Positions 33,590 through 43,250 of a DNA stretch of 64,000 nt are shown in pieces. Source of the stretch: JAEUMY01 sp031394355 (GTDB taxonomy: Bacteria > Pseudomonadota > Gammaproteobacteria > Burkholderiales > Usitatibacteraceae); contig JANNSU010000022.1 in NCBI GenBank assembly GCA_031394355.1, forward strand, positions 93,215-157,214, given 5' to 3'. Each line of letters starts with the position of its first letter. The stretch's first letter is position 1. The notes beneath the pieces are model-generated. The model ran no database searches, was not told the origin of the DNA, and worked only from the letters and a program-made list of their open reading frames with translations. The translations under genes were made by a program, and so were the position numbers.

Positions 33590-34156
33590 TCATCGCGCCC
33601 GTTTCACCAGCCGCACATGCGCGGGCGCCTCGCTGGCAAAGCCATGTCCCAGCAACCGCTCTTCAAACGTGTACCAGCCCGTGACGCCCAGGCCCACCTC
33701 ACCCTTCGATCCGCCCACCCGGTAATACATGCCGGACGTCTGCACCGGCGACGGAAACACATCAAGGTCGACGACATATTCCAGCTTCATCTCGGGTTCC
33801 GGGTAGATCGATTCAATGATCGTGCCGAGCTCCTGGCCAGTCGGCAAACGCCAGCCATCCGGCGCTGCCTCCCGGGCAACAAAATGTGCAATGGAATCCC
33901 CATCGATGAGGCGTGTGTCACCCAGGCAGGCCTTCATGAGATAGCGTCGGCCTTCCACGCAGCGCTTCCACACGAGCCCGGTACGCGTGTCCGTTACAGT
34001 CTGTTCGTCGCTGGCAATAATGAATCGCTCGGCAGGCGTTGCCTCCACAGGTTTCGATGCTGCGGGCGCTGTCTTCTTTCCACAGCCGCCGAGCAGGACC
34101 GACATCGCAAACAGCCCGATTGCGAAACTTCGCAAGGCGCCGGGTTCAAATCGCAT
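33590..34156 (-). CDS. DUF1566-type lipoprotein
   Basis: A 188-residue lipoprotein with lipobox LLGGC. The C-terminal part has TDTRTGLVWKRC, GWRLPTGQEL and TSGMYYRV, typical of the Lcl C-terminal (DUF1566) fold found in surface proteins. The start at 34156 overlaps the upstream protease gene by 11 bp, so the two are probably expressed together. Confidence 0.8.
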   Translation of the reverse strand: MRFEPGALRSFAIGLFAMSVLLGGCGKKTAPAASKPVEATPAERFIIASDEQTVTDTRTGLVWKRCVEGRRYLMKACLGDTRLIDGDSIAHFVAREAAPDGWRLPTGQELGTIIESIYPEPEMKLEYVVDLDVFPSPVQTSGMYYRVGGSKGEVGLGVTGWYTFEERLLGHGFASEAPAHVRLVKRAR

Positions 34157-34895
34157 CGACCAGTGCCTTGACTGCATCAGCCTTCCACACCACGCCAAGA
34201 TCGGATGCCGGTGTCACGCGGCCGCCGTACACACCGATGAAGCGCAGTACCGGGCCGTCAAAACGGGACAGACTGCCATCACTCATCACCACATCACCGC
34301 CCGAGCGGTAGGCGATCACCGGCGCGCCGGACTGGCCCGCAAGCGTGCGGCAATCAACGAGCTGGATCGGCAGATCAACAAAATTCTCTACAGGCTCCGA
34401 TGCCAGAAACCCGGCCGCCCACACCGGCAGCATGTTGCCACCTGCAGTTTGTCCAAACGGAAAGCCAACAATGCTGACGGCATCCGATGGCCCGAGCAGC
34501 AGGTCAGCTCCCAGGTCTTCCAGATCAAATGGATAGGTCGCCACATCTGCCAGCGCCGTGAGGCGCAAGGCACCGACATCCATTTTTGCGCCCAAGGTCG
34601 GGTGCTCGAACCAGCGTTTGATCGGACCGTCATAGAGCGGCTCGATGCGTGCGAGCCACTGACCCACGGCGTCCTTGCGATTGTGGATGATGACCAATTC
34701 AGTCGGCGTCGCGCCATTGTCGGCGAAGGGCTTTTGCGTGTTCTGGTCGCGACCGGTCAGGACATGCCGGTTGGTGACGAGGAGAGGACCATAGCGGGAC
34801 TGCACCAGAAACCCGGTAGCCGAGGACAGTGGTTCACCATCAACCTGTGTCTGGATGAGCAGGGATTGCACCGAAGGGCGCGCAAGCTGAACCAT
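34146..34895 (-). CDS. trypsin-like serine protease domain protein
   Basis: A 249-residue protein consisting of one chymotrypsin-fold domain: TNRHVLTG (His), KMDVGALRL (Asp) and LAGQSGAPV (Ser). No signal peptide is visible from the chosen Met at 34895; the open frame upstream is not conserved in character. Likely a cytoplasmic or stress-linked serine protease. Confidence 0.82.
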   Translation of the reverse strand: MVQLARPSVQSLLIQTQVDGEPLSSATGFLVQSRYGPLLVTNRHVLTGRDQNTQKPFADNGATPTELVIIHNRKDAVGQWLARIEPLYDGPIKRWFEHPTLGAKMDVGALRLTALADVATYPFDLEDLGADLLLGPSDAVSIVGFPFGQTAGGNMLPVWAAGFLASEPVENFVDLPIQLVDCRTLAGQSGAPVIAYRSGGDVVMSDGSLSRFDGPVLRFIGVYGGRVTPASDLGVVWKADAVKALVDAI

Positions 34896-35224
34896 GAATG
34901 AAAATCCGCAAAGCTGAAAGAGGCCGCATTTTCGCAGCTTATGGCGGTGCCTGCTCTGGCCCCCCTGCCCGAGCCATCCCCGTTGCCGCGCTCCCACTAC
35001 GCAGCCGGATACGGATCTGTTGCATGAACCATTCCAACGCACCCTCGCGGCCGACCACCCCGTCAATTCGGATGCGGACGCAAAAGCCTGTTGGCGTGGC
35101 GGGGCCCGCCAACAGGCGGAGGACTCACCGAATCAGTCAAGGCAGGCGCAGGTTCACGACATGGCGAATATTCGCAATCGAGCCAGGCGCGTCCATATCC
35201 TCGTCAGGCACGTCCCTATCTGTA
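34896..35224. other. 329 bp intergenic stretch with one palindrome copy and a terminator
   Basis: No supported gene. It contains the terminator at 35082-35117 and the perfect palindrome at 35164-35175. An apparent rightward open frame through here has unlikely composition. Confidence 0.6.
35082..35117 (-). terminator. terminator after the 35225-35788 lipoprotein gene
   Basis: Perfect 11-bp stem GCCTGTTGGCG / CGCCAACAGGC with a 10-base loop, followed on the minus strand by TTTTGCG. It lies ~110 bp beyond the stop of the leftward gene. Confidence 0.75.
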
Positions 35225-35788
35225 TCAAGAGGGCGGCTTGGGCGCTGCTGGCTCGCGGCAGCCTTGCGACTGTCCGATGCCCTTCAGATATGCGCGGCGC
35301 ACGGTTCCTGCGGCGATGGCGGCCAGTACTTCCCGCGAATAGCGCTCCGCACCCGTGAGCCGACGCAGCCAGCTGCGGTAGGGAATGAGCCCTTCCACCG
35401 CACCGCGGATCGCCCCACTGGCAGAATCGCCAATCGCATCCACTCCGCGTTCCAACAGGCTGGGATTGTTGGCAGTGGCGGGCGTATCGAGGTCTGCACC
35501 CAGCGCTGCATCCAGCGCCTCAACCTCCCTGCCAATCCCTTCGCAGGAGGGATCCAGCGGAATCGTATAGGGCGCCTTGTGCGCGGACTTGAGCGCCGGC
35601 GGGATGTCTTTGCGCACAAGATTGAGATCGCTGAATGGTGTGCGCGCAGCCTCGTGCAACGCGAGCTCTGTCTTGCCCTGCACCTTGTCCACTGCAGCAG
35701 CCGTTTCGCCCTGCCGGTCAGGTGTTGCGCATCCAGTCAGCGCCGCCATGAGGGCCAGCCCGCAGACTTCAATGTTCCAATGCTTCAT
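35225..35788 (-). CDS. hypothetical lipoprotein
   Basis: A 187-residue lipoprotein with lipobox LTGC. Charged helical segments follow, and SGAIRGAVEGLIPYRSWLRRLTGAERYS near the C-terminus is glycine-rich. No family recognised. Start MKHWNIEV at 35788. Confidence 0.7.
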   Translation of the reverse strand: MKHWNIEVCGLALMAALTGCATPDRQGETAAAVDKVQGKTELALHEAARTPFSDLNLVRKDIPPALKSAHKAPYTIPLDPSCEGIGREVEALDAALGADLDTPATANNPSLLERGVDAIGDSASGAIRGAVEGLIPYRSWLRRLTGAERYSREVLAAIAAGTVRRAYLKGIGQSQGCREPAAPKPPS

Positions 35789-35877
35789 GCATCGCCTCCT
35801 CCTCATCAAGTAATCCGCTATCGTGCCAGTGCTGCGCGAAGACTGCCGCCCCCCCCCGGTCCAATGCCGAATGGAAA

Positions 35878-37152
35878 TCAGCGATCTGTCCCCTGGCCAA
35901 TCTCACCCCGGTAGTCTGTGTGCAAATGCCATTGACCCTGGCTTTGCGCGAGCAGGCCGGTACTGTGAAGATAGGTGACAAGCCGCTCGATTCGCCTTGG
36001 CATACCCTGGGTCTCGCTGATCAGCCAGTCGATGAATTCGGGTGGCGGCTCCCACTGCAGTAACATTCGCATCCATATGCGCACCGACTCTGCCTGCAGC
36101 GGACGCACTGACACGCTGGCGACAAGCGGGGCTCGATAAGGCATGGTCTCGGGATCGCCGACGAGGATCAGCCCCACCACACCCAGACCGGCATTGCCGA
36201 GCAGCTCGCGCAGCACCTGGTGCGTGCTCCAGTCGAGATGGACAGCGTCATCCACTGCACACAACACCTCGTTGCACAATTGACCCGCCAGATGATTCTC
36301 CACCAATGCTGCAACCGCTTCAGCGGTGCGCTCTGCTCCGGGCCTTGACTGCAACGCAGCGATGTCGCGGCGCAACGCAGGCATCGCGAGTGCAAGTGCC
36401 CCATACGGTTGCGACTTCAGGCGCGGCGTGCAGCGGAGGTCCAGCACCGTCATGCCACGTTGCAGGCCACGACGTACCGCTTCATCGAGAAGTGCCGTAC
36501 GGCCGGCACCCGCGGGCCCACCAATGGTGAGCACACCGCGCGATGTATTGCGAAGATCGGTCAGAAAGCTGGCCAGCGAGGCAAGCTCCGCGTTGCGATC
36601 CACCAGCCGTGAAAGTGATTGAAAGGGCAATGCCGACGCACGCGGCAATTCCTCGCCCACCACGCGGTCTCGTCCCTGACGTTTGGCAGCATAGTTGCGA
36701 GCGTCGGCGCGCTCGAACAATGTCGCATCGCCATCGGCATCATCAGGAAAGGTGGCCACGCCGACGCTCAATGTGACGGTAAGCGGAATGTCAGGCAGGA
36801 CAGGCGTGCCGCGAACCACCTCGATCAGGCGGCCGCCCATCTGCATGGCCCGATCATGGTCCAATCCCGGCAGCACCAGTACGAACTCATCGCCGTCATA
36901 GCGGAAAAACGCATCAACTGTGCGGGTCATCGTGCGCACCCTGCGGGCGACCTCTGCGAGCGCCTGATCGCCCCGGGCATGCCCGAACGCATCATTGATG
37001 CGCTTGAAGTGGTCGAGGTCGAAGACCAGCAGCGAGCAGGGCAGCAGGAGCCGCGCACACTCCGCGACACGCTCGGCCAGCAGCGTCTCGAACCCGCTTC
37101 GGGCGAGCGCACCGGTCACGGCATCAACCTGCAGGGAAGACTGTTCAGTCAT
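35878..37152 (-). CDS. GGDEF diguanylate cyclase fused to an AAA-type ATPase domain
   Basis: A 424-residue protein with an unusual domain order. The GGDEF domain comes first (about 10-165) with LDHFKRINDAFGHARGDQAL and the active site written YDGDEF near 85-90; RTVD five residues before is an intact I-site. A P-loop NTPase domain follows (about 190-420) with GPAGAGRTALL, AVDDAVHLDW as a Walker B-like strand, and a C-terminal region of AAA_16/LuxR-MalT-ATPase type. No DNA-binding or membrane segment. Start MTEQSS at 37152. Confidence 0.85.
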   Translation of the reverse strand: MTEQSSLQVDAVTGALARSGFETLLAERVAECARLLLPCSLLVFDLDHFKRINDAFGHARGDQALAEVARRVRTMTRTVDAFFRYDGDEFVLVLPGLDHDRAMQMGGRLIEVVRGTPVLPDIPLTVTLSVGVATFPDDADGDATLFERADARNYAAKRQGRDRVVGEELPRASALPFQSLSRLVDRNAELASLASFLTDLRNTSRGVLTIGGPAGAGRTALLDEAVRRGLQRGMTVLDLRCTPRLKSQPYGALALAMPALRRDIAALQSRPGAERTAEAVAALVENHLAGQLCNEVLCAVDDAVHLDWSTHQVLRELLGNAGLGVVGLILVGDPETMPYRAPLVASVSVRPLQAESVRIWMRMLLQWEPPPEFIDWLISETQGMPRRIERLVTYLHSTGLLAQSQGQWHLHTDYRGEIGQGTDR

Positions 37153-37357
37153 CGGTGCGCGAGGCTCCACTCATTGCGTCCAACCATGCATGTCCAGCGC
37201 TTATTGTGAACGCAATCCACGCTGCTGCCCTGAACGCCAATCAATTTTTTTGCGCGCAGAAAGAGCTTGATGATCTGACACCGTTTGGCGCCTGCGACGA
37301 TCTCAAGAGGCATTCAAGGCGGACGCACGCCAGACGGCGCAACCTTCCTTTCGCTGA

Positions 37358-37822
37358 TCAGGACCGCTTGCGCCAGTACTGCTCCATTTCCAGATAAGTG
37401 AATGACGAAGACCAGCCAATCATCAGGAAGCCCGTCAAGCCCTCCATGCCTGCCAGGAACCGGATGGGGCCGATCGGAGAAAGATCGCCAAAGCCGACCG
37501 TCGTGAATACGGTGGCGGAGAAGTAGACATGGTCAAATATATGGGTGGAGGGCAATCCCTGAATTGTGCCGACCTCCGGCCAGTTCAGAAGGATGTGATA
37601 AGCCATCCCGAATACCCAGATTTCGCAAACGTGCAGGGCAAGCAGACAGAACACCACATACAGAACCACCACGCGTCCCTTGCCCGAGAAAAAAGCAATG
37701 CCGCGAGTCACCCATTGCAGTCCTTCATAGTGGATCAGCACGGTCAACATCACCGCCGCCATCGACCCCAGCACCACCGCGACGTTGATAGCCCAGTTGG
37801 TATAGTTCGTAATCTCGTTCAT
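37358..37822 (-). CDS. two-helix potassium channel family protein
   Basis: A 154-residue membrane protein with three to four hydrophobic helices and the K+ selectivity filter TTVGFGDLSP near residue 110. It is an Ion_trans_2-type pore without a regulatory C-terminal domain. It could form a tetrameric K+ channel. Monocistronic. Confidence 0.88.
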   Translation of the reverse strand: MNEITNYTNWAINVAVVLGSMAAVMLTVLIHYEGLQWVTRGIAFFSGKGRVVVLYVVFCLLALHVCEIWVFGMAYHILLNWPEVGTIQGLPSTHIFDHVYFSATVFTTVGFGDLSPIGPIRFLAGMEGLTGFLMIGWSSSFTYLEMEQYWRKRS

Positions 37823-38038
37823 TGTCTCAGGCTACCCCGGCCGGGGCTGGAGACGTTTGATCTGGCTCATATCAGATCGGAATGCCGTTCCCCACATCCA
37901 CCTACACAGCCGGCCCGCTGGCAAGCGAGCTCACCTTGCGACCGTGGGACCGCATGACTCGTCCTTGTGAACGGCAGTGTCACCCGATTATTGCCGAACA
38001 CGGGGCGCTGCAACATCCCCCGAAAGCACTGCGCGAAG

Positions 38039-38311
38039 CTAGCGGCCGATACGACAGTCGGTGTGCCCTCGGCCGCGCACAGCCGATTCGATGTCGCTGC
38101 GCATCAGGCCGATGTCACGCAACTGGCGTTCATTCATCGTGGCCAGATCGGCGATGGCGCGTTGCGCATCGCTTTCCACCTGCATAGCGTGGCTGATCTC
38201 GCCCGCCAGCGCGGACAGGCGTGCAGACAGTTGCGTATACAGCGTGCCCAGTACGCTCTGGACGGTTTGTGCCGCACTGGCGGCGGTGTTGAGTTTGAGT
38301 GTTGCGTTCAT
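38039..38311 (-). CDS. DUF1127-containing small protein
   Basis: A 90-residue protein whose C-terminal end MNERQLRDIGLMRSDI is the DUF1127 helix pair. The N-terminal half is a long helix. DUF1127 proteins are small regulators of phosphate, carbon or stress adaptation in proteobacteria. Start MNATLKLN at 38311. It is divergent from the LysR gene, sharing a 151 bp promoter region. Confidence 0.82.
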   Translation of the reverse strand: MNATLKLNTAASAAQTVQSVLGTLYTQLSARLSALAGEISHAMQVESDAQRAIADLATMNERQLRDIGLMRSDIESAVRGRGHTDCRIGR

Positions 38312-38418
38312 TGCGGGGTCTCTTTCGGGTATCTGTTGTGTACGCCGCCGGTCACCTTCAGAGGTCATGGGCAGCGTTTAACTGTGCAACAATACACCTC
38401 ATGTAAACTCATGCGCCA

Positions 38419-38434
38419 ATGAGCAATCGCTCAT
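38419..38434. promoter_or_regulatory. inverted repeat in the LysR/DUF1127 promoter region
   Basis: ATGAGC-AATC-GCTCAT is a perfect 6-bp inverted repeat 29 bp before the LysR start and upstream of the DUF1127 gene. It is placed like an autoregulatory LysR site, but no protein evidence exists. Confidence 0.45.
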
Positions 38435-38462
38435 GCATGGTTCAACCGTAACAGGAACTTTC

Positions 38463-39359
38463 ATGACCCTCGCGCAACTGGAAATCCTGATTGCACTGGC
38501 AGAGACCGGCAGCTTCACTGCGGCGGCGGTGCGTCTGGGCATCGGTCAGTCGGCGGTCAGCCACGCCATCAGCGTGCTGGAGAAGAGTCTGGACGTCGTG
38601 CTTTTCGTCCGTCGGGTTACACCGGTAACACTGACCCCGCCAGGCGAACGCATCATTCGCCACGCCCGCGGCGTGGTGGCGCAGGCCGCTGCAATCGAGC
38701 AAGAGGCCAATGCCTCGCGCGGGCTGGCGAGCGGCCTGCTGCATATCGGCTCCTTCGGCCCGACCTCATCGCTGCGGCTGCTGCCCGAGCTGATCGAGCT
38801 CTTCCACCAACGCTACCCCGGCGTGGAAGTCATGATCGAGGAGGCCGCCGATCAGATCATCGAACAATGGATCATCGACCGCCGTGTGGAGCTGGGCTTC
38901 GTGATCCTGCCCGATGATCGCTTCGACACCGTCGCCATCGAGCAGGACGAATACATGGCCATCCTGCCCGCTGGTCATCCACTGGCAAAACTGAAGGAAG
39001 TGCCCATCGAATCCTTCGATGCCCAGCCCTTCATCATGTCCCGCGCCGGCAGCAGAGAAGAGATCGAAGCGCTGCTCGCGCGCCACAACGCCCGCCCGCG
39101 CGTGCTGTATCGCCTGCCGCAGCTCATATCGATACTCGGATTGGTGCAGCGCGGCCTCGCGGTCTCCATCGCCGCCAGCCTGGCGTTACCAGAAACGGTT
39201 CCGGGCGTGGTCTATCGCCCGCTCAAGCCACGCGCGCAACGCCGCATCGCGCTCGCCATGCGGGATCGTGCCGACCTGGTGCCGGTGGCGGCGGCGTTTG
39301 TGGATATGGCGGAGGCGTGGGCACGACACCGGCGCGGCAAACGCTCGCCAGGCCGTTAG
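38463..39359 (+). CDS. LysR-family transcriptional regulator
   Basis: A 298-residue regulator: winged helix-turn-helix at the N-terminus (LAETGSFTAAAVRLGIGQSAVSHAISVLEKSL) and an effector-binding domain with GLLHIGSFGPTSSLRLLPELI. Closest in plan to the CynR/CysB-like group. It is divergent from the DUF1127 gene, its most likely target. Start MTLAQLEIL at 38463. Confidence 0.92.
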   Translation: MTLAQLEILIALAETGSFTAAAVRLGIGQSAVSHAISVLEKSLDVVLFVRRVTPVTLTPPGERIIRHARGVVAQAAAIEQEANASRGLASGLLHIGSFGPTSSLRLLPELIELFHQRYPGVEVMIEEAADQIIEQWIIDRRVELGFVILPDDRFDTVAIEQDEYMAILPAGHPLAKLKEVPIESFDAQPFIMSRAGSREEIEALLARHNARPRVLYRLPQLISILGLVQRGLAVSIAASLALPETVPGVVYRPLKPRAQRRIALAMRDRADLVPVAAAFVDMAEAWARHRRGKRSPGR

Positions 39360-39482
39360 ACGCGGTGCGGCGCGTGGCTTTGCGGCATGTGGCCGCGCGC
39401 CGTCATGCCGCCGTCACTTTGCCGTAACACAATCGGGCCAGCGTTTGATGTCCGCCTGCCCCCTGCCCCCTTGCCCCAACCG

Positions 39483-41291
39483 ATGATGCCGCAGCTTCAA
39501 GCCAACTCCCTGCATGCAGGACAGACCGATCGCCCATCGTTGATCGAGCTGATCGAGGATGAGCGCCTCACGGCGGTCTTTCAGCCTGTGGTCTCAATGC
39601 AATCAGCCCAGATCATCGGCTACGAAGGGCTTATCCGCGGGCCTGAGGGGTCTGCGCTGGCGATGCCCGATGCACTCTTCGCCGAGGCGGGCCGGCTGGA
39701 TTGCATCGGCGCGCTGGAGAAAGCATGCCGCCGCATCGTGAGTCGCCGCTTCATGCAGCTCGGCCTGACGGGCCGGCTGTTCTTGAACCTGCTACCGTCC
39801 ACACTGCTCAACCCGCGCAACACTCAGGACACCGTGCTGCAGTTTCTGGATGAGATCGGGCTGCGGCCGGAGCGCATCGTGCTGGAAATCACCGAGTCAC
39901 AACCCCTGCACGACCTGGCCGCGGCACGCGCCGTGGTGGCGCAGCTTCGCAGTCTCGGCTTTTCCATCGGCATCGATGATCTGGGCGAGGGCTTCGCCAG
40001 CCTCAAGCTCTGGTCAGAGCTGCGGCCGGAGTTCGTCAAGATCGACAAGCACTTCGTGCAGGCGCTCAATGCCGACAGCTTCAAGCTCCAGTTTGTCCGC
40101 GCCATCCACGAGATCAGCATGTTCACCGGCACCTCGGTCATTGCCGAAGGCATCGAGACACAGAACGAGTTTCGCGTTGTCCGCGATCTGGGCATCGAGT
40201 ATGGGCAGGGCTACCTCATCGGCCGGCCCGCCGCCGACCCGGCGCGCGAACCTTGTGCCGTGGTGCAGGAGATGCTGGTCCGCCCCGAGATTGCCATCAC
40301 CAGCGTCGCACACGCCTCGATCAAGCGAAGCTACACCGTGGGCAGACTGGTCACGCTGACCGAGCCGGTCGGGCCGCTCACCACCAATCGCGATGTGCTG
40401 AGGCAGTTCGACGCCGATCCTGCACTGGGTTCGATTCCCGTGGTCCTCGAAGGCATACCGATCGGCCTCGTCCGGCGGGCCAGGCTGGTGCAGGAATTCT
40501 CACGCCAGTTCCGGCACGAGCTTTTCGACCATCGGGCGTGCACGCTCTTCATGGACAACGACCCGCTCATCGTGGAGTCGGATCGATCGCTGCATGAGGT
40601 GGGCACACTCATCACGGAGATGGACCGTCGCCACCTCGCATCGGGCTTCATCATTGTCGATCAAGGCCGGTACCTCGGTATGGGCAGCGGCCAGGCGCTG
40701 GTGCGTGAGCTGACCCAGCTGCAGATCACGGCAGCGCGCCATTCGAATCCGCTCACCCTGCTCCCCGGTAACGTGCCCATTGAAGAGCATGTCACCCGTC
40801 TCCTCGGCGCAGGTACCCGCTTCGTGGCGTGCTACTGCGACATCGACAACTTCAAGCCCTACAACGACGTGTACGGCTATCACAAGGGCGACGAAATGAT
40901 CCGGATGGTCGCAGGCGTCCTTACGGAACATGGCGATGCCTCCATGGACTTCATCGGCCACATTGGCGGGGATGACTTCACCGTACATCTGCAATCCACC
41001 GACTGGGAGGATCGCTGTCAACGCATCCTCGACGGCTTTTCCGCCCAGCTCGGCCGCATGCTGACACCCATGGATGTTGAACGTAAGGGCTACCGATCTG
41101 AAGGGCGCGGCGGCGAGGAAAGCTTCTTCCCCCTGCCCACGCTGTCCATTGGCGCCGTGCTGGTGGAGCCGGGGCATTTCACCTCATTCGCCGAAGTTGC
41201 TGCCGCGATGGCGGTCGCCAAGAAGGAAGCGAAGCGCATCACCGGCAACGCGCTCTTCATCGAGCGGCGCAAGCCGCGCATGTCAATCTGA
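39483..41291 (+). CDS. EAL-CBS-GGDEF cyclic-di-GMP protein
   Basis: A 602-residue cytoplasmic protein. The EAL domain comes first (about 15-260) with YEGLIRGP in place of EAL, ITESQP, IDDLGEGFASL, KIDKHF and AEGIET. A CBS pair follows (about 285-420: DNDPLIVESDRSLHEVG), then a GGDEF domain with IGGDDFTVHL instead of GGDEF. The phosphodiesterase residues look intact while the cyclase site is altered, so it is probably a phosphodiesterase controlled by nucleotides bound to CBS. Start MMPQLQ at 39483. Stop is followed by a palindrome at 41316. Confidence 0.88.
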   Translation: MMPQLQANSLHAGQTDRPSLIELIEDERLTAVFQPVVSMQSAQIIGYEGLIRGPEGSALAMPDALFAEAGRLDCIGALEKACRRIVSRRFMQLGLTGRLFLNLLPSTLLNPRNTQDTVLQFLDEIGLRPERIVLEITESQPLHDLAAARAVVAQLRSLGFSIGIDDLGEGFASLKLWSELRPEFVKIDKHFVQALNADSFKLQFVRAIHEISMFTGTSVIAEGIETQNEFRVVRDLGIEYGQGYLIGRPAADPAREPCAVVQEMLVRPEIAITSVAHASIKRSYTVGRLVTLTEPVGPLTTNRDVLRQFDADPALGSIPVVLEGIPIGLVRRARLVQEFSRQFRHELFDHRACTLFMDNDPLIVESDRSLHEVGTLITEMDRRHLASGFIIVDQGRYLGMGSGQALVRELTQLQITAARHSNPLTLLPGNVPIEEHVTRLLGAGTRFVACYCDIDNFKPYNDVYGYHKGDEMIRMVAGVLTEHGDASMDFIGHIGGDDFTVHLQSTDWEDRCQRILDGFSAQLGRMLTPMDVERKGYRSEGRGGEESFFPLPTLSIGAVLVEPGHFTSFAEVAAAMAVAKKEAKRITGNALFIERRKPRMSI

Positions 41292-41406
41292 TCCGCCCTC
41301 GCGCTGCACGACATTGCGAATATTCGCAAGGACAACCCAACAGCTCCACCAACCCAGCGCCCGGGCCGCGCGAGGGACGCGGGCCCGGGCGCCGCAACGC
41401 TTGCGA

Positions 41407-43098
41407 TCAGACGGGCACGATCCGACGGTTACCCGTACCCGGCAGCGCCTTCAGGCTCTTGCCGACTGCCGCCGTGTAGGTGCGGGTGGCAATCGTGCTC
41501 ACATAACGCCAATCCGCGCGGACCTCATTGCGGTTGGCAGTGATCACTAAATAACCACGCTGGCTGGTGTCCGCATACTGCAGCGGCCCGATGAGCTGCT
41601 CGATGCCCGCCGCGAACACCGCTGGCACCTCGTTCGGGAAAATCGTCTCGAAGCCGGGCGACGACACTGACGGTGTCGCGAACTCGACACCCACCTGATT
41701 GCCCTGGAAGTCGAGCAAATCATTGGCCCAGGCGTTGTGCGTATCGCCCGCAAGCACCACCAGGTTCTTGTTCGCTGCACGGGCCGTGCCCAGCACGGTT
41801 TCGCGTGCTGCCTGATAGCCATCCCAGGCATCCAGGTTGTACGGAATGGCCGGCGCTTGCAGGATGGCAAGCTCCGTCGGCGTCAGGGTCTGCGGTGCCG
41901 TCTGCGCACGCGCACCGAGAGCCGCGTAGGCACCCACGCTGATCTGTTGCAGCGCGATGGGTGCCGGAATATTCATGCGGCCCATCAGCACCTGCTGGCC
42001 GAGGATCTGCCACAGCGCGGACGAGCCGGCCAGCTGGCCCTGCAGCCAGGTTGTCTGGGTCGCACCCAGCAACTGGCGCGCGGGGTTGCCCACCGCTGCT
42101 GCGAATGCCGCACCATTGAATCCGCCGCCAGGTGTGACAAAGGATTCGATCTCCACCTGAAGCTCGCGCCCGATGATGCGGGTATCCAGCATGTGCAGCG
42201 ATGCCAGATCGCCGAAGTTGAAGCTGCGATAGATTCGATCCAGATTCGCCAGGTCCGGCGTGCGGATCGGCATCCAGTCGTGATACGCCTGCAACGCTGC
42301 TGCCTTGCGCGCTGTCCACGTGCCTTCGGTGGCATCGGTGTGATTCTCCGCGCCATCGCGCCAGGCGTCGTTGGCAATTTCATGGTCGTCCCAGACGCAG
42401 ATCATCGGCATGGCCGCATGCAGCGCCTGCAGATCAGGATCGGTGCGGTACTGCGCGTGGCGCTTGCGATAGTCGGACGACGACAGGATCTCGTTCACCG
42501 GATCGGACACCCGGCCCAGCGCTGCGGCACCGGCCGATGCATAGCCCGTGCTGCTGTATTCATAGATGTAGTCGCCAAGGTGAATGGCCGCGTCGATATC
42601 CGTCTGGCGCGCTGCATCGCCATACACGTTGAAGAACCCGGCGGGATAGTTGGAGCAGGAGAACACCGCCAGCTTGATCTGCGCCACGCCTGTTGCCGGC
42701 AAGGTCTTGGTGCGGCCGACCGGCGAAACCGTTTGCACGTAGCGGAATCGGTAGAAGTACACCGTGCCCGCAGACAGCCCGGTCGCATCCACCTTGGCCG
42801 TGAAATCCCGCTCCGGCGTGGCCGTCACCTGTCCCTCACGCACGATGCTGTTGAACGCCTGGTCCGTCGCGATCTGCCACACCATATCCACGGCTTCTGC
42901 CTTCTCCGGCGTCACGCGCGTCCACAGGATCACCGCATTCGAAAGCGGGTCACCACTGGCCACACCATGCAGGAACTTGACGCTGTTGGACGGCTGCACA
43001 TCATCGCTGCATGCAGTCAGCCCGGTGCCTGCGGCGATGGCCGCAGTACCGACCGCAACAGTGGAGAGGAATTTGCGGCGTGACGGGCTGGTGCTCAT
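41407..43098 (-). CDS. phoD: PhoD-type alkaline phosphatase, Tat-exported
   Basis: A 563-residue phosphodiesterase/phosphatase. The Tat motif SRRKFLST lies at residues 6-13, then LTACS, so it may be lipid-anchored. The PhoD catalytic set is present: HGVASGDP, FSCSNYPAGFF, HLGDYIYEY, WDDHEIANDAW and AGDTHNAWAN. It binds Ca2+ and Fe3+ in family members. Isolated gene; a likely phosphate-starvation product although no Pho box was identified. Confidence 0.93.
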   Translation of the reverse strand: MSTSPSRRKFLSTVAVGTAAIAAGTGLTACSDDVQPSNSVKFLHGVASGDPLSNAVILWTRVTPEKAEAVDMVWQIATDQAFNSIVREGQVTATPERDFTAKVDATGLSAGTVYFYRFRYVQTVSPVGRTKTLPATGVAQIKLAVFSCSNYPAGFFNVYGDAARQTDIDAAIHLGDYIYEYSSTGYASAGAAALGRVSDPVNEILSSSDYRKRHAQYRTDPDLQALHAAMPMICVWDDHEIANDAWRDGAENHTDATEGTWTARKAAALQAYHDWMPIRTPDLANLDRIYRSFNFGDLASLHMLDTRIIGRELQVEIESFVTPGGGFNGAAFAAAVGNPARQLLGATQTTWLQGQLAGSSALWQILGQQVLMGRMNIPAPIALQQISVGAYAALGARAQTAPQTLTPTELAILQAPAIPYNLDAWDGYQAARETVLGTARAANKNLVVLAGDTHNAWANDLLDFQGNQVGVEFATPSVSSPGFETIFPNEVPAVFAAGIEQLIGPLQYADTSQRGYLVITANRNEVRADWRYVSTIATRTYTAAVGKSLKALPGTGNRRIVPV

Positions 43099-43250
43099 GA
43101 CAGGCTCTCCTTGGACGAAAGCCGTTCATGCTAGGGGCGCGTGATGACAGAGGGCGGACAGAAATGTGACGGATATCCGCGTTGATGCGAGAGACACCAT
43201 TGCGAATATTCGCATGCGCCGCGTTCAAAGCGGCTGACAAGGCTGCAAAA

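Noticed and set aside
34898..35914. 338-codon frame across the gap before the 35225 lipoprotein gene
   Set aside because: Half of it is antisense to the lipoprotein gene; the rest is Arg/Ser/Pro-rich without a start site, and a terminator lies inside.
41737..43083. 448-codon open frame opposite phoD
   Set aside because: Antisense of PhoD, which has all catalytic motifs; the opposite frame has no recognisable domain or ribosome site.
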